Shown here in pieces: positions 61,330-64,000 of a DNA stretch of 64,000 nt. Numbering within the stretch: position 1 is the first letter of the stretch; the number at the start of each line of letters is the position of its first letter. This stretch comes from Magnetospirillum sp. XM-1 (GTDB taxonomy: Bacteria > Pseudomonadota > Alphaproteobacteria > Rhodospirillales > Magnetospirillaceae), in assembly GCF_001511835.1 (NCBI RefSeq), contig NZ_LN997848.1:2446001-2510000 (forward strand). Reading direction: 5' to 3'. A program made the translations under genes and the position numbers. The notes below the pieces were generated by a model. It was given only the letters and a program-made list of their open reading frames with translations. It searched no databases and had not been told where the DNA came from.

Positions 61330-62197
61330 TCCAGTCTCCGTTGAGGACCAGCCGGTCGATCCAGCCCTCGGCCAGGGCCAGGGATAGCGCCGCGATCATG
61401 GCGGGCGAATGGCGGTAGAACACCGTGTTGCCCCGCTGGAAGGTGGGCAGGTCGCCCGTTCCCGCATCGCCTCGCGACAGCCCGCCCACATAGACCAGGC
61501 ATTCCCGCCGGCACTTCTGTTCCGCGGTGAACTTGCCCTCGGGCGGCTGGGCCAGCGAGCCGATGCGGCAGGCGCGGCCCTTGACCGAGAAACCGTAAGG
61601 GGCGTGGACCGCCACCCTTGCGGTGCTCGAGCGGAAGTCCTCGGCCTCGGCGAAGGGCGGGACGTCCATCTCGATGCGCTGGACGCCCATGCGCTCCAGG
61701 ATGGCGCCGAACGGGCCGGAATGGACGCCGTGGGGGTACAGGCGGGCCCATTCGGCCGAGGGCAGCCTGGGATCCTTGACCATCTTGCACAGCAGGCGCC
61801 CGGCGACGGGCGTCAGGTCGGGGCGATGGTCGCGGAGCAGGCGCAGCGTCCCCCAGTCGTTGGCCACCACCTCGGTCCCGGCGGGCAGATGGGGCAGCAG
61901 GGCGGCCAGCGCCGCCAGTCCGCCATCGGACAGGGAGGGGGTCAGCAGGGCGAAACCCAGCCCCGCCGCCGCGGCCCATCCCGCCGCCTGGGCGAGTTGG
62001 GTCTCGGTCGGCAGCAGGGTCTCGCAGAATTCCGAGCCCAGATGGAGGCGGGTCACCGCCTCGTCCTCGACGCCATGGGGGAGCGGCGGCGCCGACCAAC
62101 CCAGCGCCCCGGCGCAATCGGCCACCCGGAGCGGCCCATTGGCCGGCAGCCGCTCCAACTCCTTCGCCTGGGTCAAGGCCAGGGCGATGCCGCTCAT
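61307..62197 (-). CDS. peptidase U32-family protein, second (UbiV-like) subunit
   Basis: Second U32 protein (296 aa, close to UbiV length). It has VVANDWGTLRLLRDHRPDLTP in the barrel, typical of the UbiV-like branch, and Cys residues in ADCAGALG, KGRACRIG and EQKCRRECLVY; the final CxxxC matches UbiV, but the distance from the preceding Cys is longer (about 18 residues). It may bind Fe-S together with its neighbour. GAGGAGG lies just before ATG 62197, which overlaps the stop of the haem-lyase-like gene (ATGA). The substrate is unknown; the context suggests anaerobic or cofactor chemistry. Confidence 0.78.
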   Translation of the reverse strand: MSGIALALTQAKELERLPANGPLRVADCAGALGWSAPPLPHGVEDEAVTRLHLGSEFCETLLPTETQLAQAAGWAAAAGLGFALLTPSLSDGGLAALAALLPHLPAGTEVVANDWGTLRLLRDHRPDLTPVAGRLLCKMVKDPRLPSAEWARLYPHGVHSGPFGAILERMGVQRIEMDVPPFAEAEDFRSSTARVAVHAPYGFSVKGRACRIGSLAQPPEGKFTAEQKCRRECLVYVGGLSRGDAGTGDLPTFQRGNTVFYRHSPAMIAALSLALAEGWIDRLVLNGDWNENRRPH

Positions 62198-64000
62198 CTT
62201 TGCCTCCTCGCATGGAATCCCATGGCCAGGGCCGACAGCAGGGTGAGCGCAAGGCCGCCCCACAGCCACGATACCAGGGGAAAGGTCTTCACCACCACCG
62301 GCAGGTCATGGGACGCGCCGGAGTCCAGGGCCGGGAGCCAGACCTGGACGTCCCGCCACAGGCCGCGATGGATGAAGGGATCGATCATGTGGCCGCGTCC
62401 CGAGATCTGCCGGGCATAGCGGTAGTCGAGGATCTCGCAGACCATCCGCTGCGATCCCCGCTGCCCGGCGGGAAACGGCGTGTCGTCGCGGACATGGACC
62501 AGCCCCTCGGCCCGTTCCGTCTCGACGCCGTCGCGTTCCAGCCGCCAGACGGCGCGGGCGGTCGCGGGCGCTCCGGCGGCGGGGGGAAAGATCCCGACGC
62601 TCTGGCCGTCGGGCAGGGCGACCAGGGCGCCCGCCTGGTCCGGCCAGCGGATGATCCGCTGGGCGATTCCGTCGAAGACCGTGGCGGCCAGCAGCGCGGC
62701 CAGCGCCACGGCGATGCCCAGGTGCAGCCCGGCCGCCAGGGCGGGCCTCGCCTGCCGTTGGCGCAGCGCCGTCCCCAGCCGCGCCAGCGCCGCCAGCCCG
62801 AGATAGGCCATCGCCGCCCACAGGCCGCCGATCAAGTCCAGATGGGCGACGGTGCCGGCGGCGGTGATGCCGGAGCCGTCGAAGCGGGCGGTCACCGGAT
62901 CGACGACGATGGCCAGGACCACCGCCAGGACCGCCGCCACTGTCGCCGGACGGCGGAAGCGGGGCAGCAGGGCATGGCCCCCGGCCAGCCCCAGGGCGGT
63001 GGCCGGGGGCAGCAGCCAGAGGTTGACGGCCACCGGATCGGGCTCCCATTGGGCGAAGGCCTGCCGCAGGGCTTCGGCCTCCGTGGGGGTAGCCCAGCGC
63101 AGCAGCATGTCGAGGAACGGCTTCAGGCCGTCCGGGCGGGGCAGGTGCAGCAGTGCGGCGGCCAGGGAATGACCCAGATGCAGCACCGCCACGGCCGCTG
63201 CGACCATCATCAGCGCCACCGCCACATCAAGGGCGTCGCGGGGCGCCGTCGCCCGGCCGGCGGGGCGCCGCCAGACGGCCAGCGCCGTCGCCATTGCCAG
63301 GAGGACGGCCAGACCGGCCAGCAGCGGCGCCGAGGTGTCGCCCACATAGCGGTGCGAGGAGGCCAGCATGGGTAGGCGGATGACCGCCATGGCGGCCAGG
63401 GCCAGGACGGCGGCGACCAGCCCCAGCAGGGGGTGCAGGACGGCGAAGCGCCGCCCATTGCTGCGGCGGTGGGCCTCGTGGGTATGGATCTGGGCGGTCA
63501 GCGCCATCCACACCGCGAAGATGGCGGTCTGGGCCGGGTCCCAGTGCCAGAACTGCCCGAAGGTGAAATCCTGGTAGGCCCACCACATCCCGGCGGCGAG
63601 GCCGGCGCCCAGGATGATCCAGGCCGCCCTGACGCAGCCGCCGGCCAGTTCGCTCCATTGAGTCTGGCCGGGCCGGGCCAGGGCCTGGCAGGCGGCGCCG
63701 GCCGGGGCGATGACCAGGGCCAGGGCGGCCAGCAGCAGCGGGGGATGGATCACCATCCACGGGGTGGCGAGGTGGGAGTTGTGGCGGGGCGGCGGCCCGG
63801 CCAGCGCCTCGGGGGAGGTGGCGTCGAAGGGATTCCACAGCACCGTGCCGATGGTGAAGGCCAGGGCCAGCGCCTGGGCGCCGCGAGCGGCCCAGCCGTC
63901 ACCGCCGCTCCACCGCGCCCCCATCCCGGCCAGCATCAGGGCCATCAGCAGCAGGGTTCCCTGGTCGCTGGCCCACAGGCCGGCCAGCCGCAGCGGCCAC
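62194..64000 (-). CDS. CcmF/NrfE-like cytochrome c haem lyase relative (5' end outside window)
   Basis: Large membrane protein, C-terminal 602 codons visible; the start lies beyond the right edge. It follows the CcmF plan: LWASDQGTLLL, PPLLLAALALVIAP, and a WWD-type periplasmic segment GMWWAYQDFTFGQFWHWDPA, then many helices and a C-terminal periplasmic domain with RYARQISGRGHMIDP and a final helix. In ordinary CcmF the WWD segment reads like WGWGGWWFWDPVEN; here Tyr/Phe/His substitutions and PAQT replace PVEN. It is likely a variant that attaches haem to an unusual c-type cytochrome or handles haem for another purpose. Coupled to two U32 genes and a FIST kinase. Confidence 0.82.
   Translation of the reverse strand, partial: WPLRLAGLWASDQGTLLLMALMLAGMGARWSGGDGWAARGAQALALAFTIGTVLWNPFDATSPEALAGPPPRHNSHLATPWMVIHPPLLLAALALVIAPAGAACQALARPGQTQWSELAGGCVRAAWIILGAGLAAGMWWAYQDFTFGQFWHWDPAQTAIFAVWMALTAQIHTHEAHRRSNGRRFAVLHPLLGLVAAVLALAAMAVIRLPMLASSHRYVGDTSAPLLAGLAVLLAMATALAVWRRPAGRATAPRDALDVAVALMMVAAAVAVLHLGHSLAAALLHLPRPDGLKPFLDMLLRWATPTEAEALRQAFAQWEPDPVAVNLWLLPPATALGLAGGHALLPRFRRPATVAAVLAVVLAIVVDPVTARFDGSGITAAGTVAHLDLIGGLWAAMAYLGLAALARLGTALRQRQARPALAAGLHLGIAVALAALLAATVFDGIAQRIIRWPDQAGALVALPDGQSVGIFPPAAGAPATARAVWRLERDGVETERAEGLVHVRDDTPFPAGQRGSQRMVCEILDYRYARQISGRGHMIDPFIHRGLWRDVQVWLPALDSGASHDLPVVVKTFPLVSWLWGGLALTLLSALAMGFHARRQR

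Noticed and set aside
60292..62197. Direct assignment of the U32 pair as ubiU and ubiV
   Set aside because: Cys positions are similar but the spacings differ after the second and before the last Cys pairs, and no ubiT is adjacent, so I left the symbols empty.

Overview
The window is GC-rich, densely packed and mostly overlapping-gene operons. It holds a large B12- and molybdenum-dependent CoA catabolic operon, a full alphaproteobacterial-style chemotaxis cluster, RND metal-type efflux and a type I secreted RTX giant. This suits a Rhodospirillales alphaproteobacterium of the Magnetospirillum/Phaeospirillum kind. That placement is inference from gene content and style; no rRNA or other marker gene is present, and I see no tRNA, CRISPR array or insertion sequence.

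Region 1 (1-15,967). One leftward operon of at least 13 genes runs off the left edge. In order of transcription it encodes two MaoC-type hydratase subunits, a thiolase-like protein, an acyl-CoA ligase, HyuA and HyuB (hydantoinase/oxoprolinase/ketone-carboxylase type), an acyl-CoA dehydrogenase, the small and large subunits of a B12-dependent acyl-CoA mutase, a three-subunit xanthine-dehydrogenase-family hydroxylase, and a CaiB/BaiF CoA-transferase. A divergent TetR gene and TTACGG-type inverted repeats between them look like the switch. I cannot match this combination to a characterised pathway. It is the best candidate here for an undescribed catabolic system.

Region 2 (16,111-23,336). A PMT/ArnT-type glycosyltransferase and a BaiN/HI0933-type flavoprotein come first. 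Then follows a scar at about 19,490, where the C-terminal part of a TraT-like gene (minus) abuts the C-terminal half of a ketosynthase (plus). The ketosynthase is followed by a dehydratase, a ketoreductase and a second ketosynthase in the order of aryl-polyene apeO-P-Q-R. This looks like the surviving tail of an aryl-polyene operon. A winged-helix response regulator without its phospho-acceptor Asp closes the region.

Region 3 (23,876-36,572). A ten-gene signalling operon encodes STAS, CheY, CheA, CheW, MCP, CheW, CheR, CheB, a long helical protein with two MCP-tip-like segments, and a degenerate-GGDEF/EAL protein. Next is a separate gene fusing an NMT1/THI5-like binding domain to GGDEF. Together they suggest a chemosensory pathway coupled to cyclic-di-GMP.

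Region 4 (36,670-44,415). Three small exported proteins, a CzcC/CzcB/CzcA-like RND tripartite pump with His-rich adaptor ends, and a Rap1a-like secreted protein.

Region 5 (44,677-57,666). A 2,320-residue RTX protein with tandem cadherin-like and calcium-binding repeats. It is followed by its presumed exporter: a single polypeptide containing two complete T1SS ABC transporters, and a HlyD adaptor preceded by a seven-helix membrane domain.

Region 6 (57,692-64,000, leftward). A CcmF/NrfE-like haem-lyase relative (running off the right edge), two U32-family proteins with Cys clusters, and a FIST-histidine kinase-receiver fusion, all with overlapping ends.
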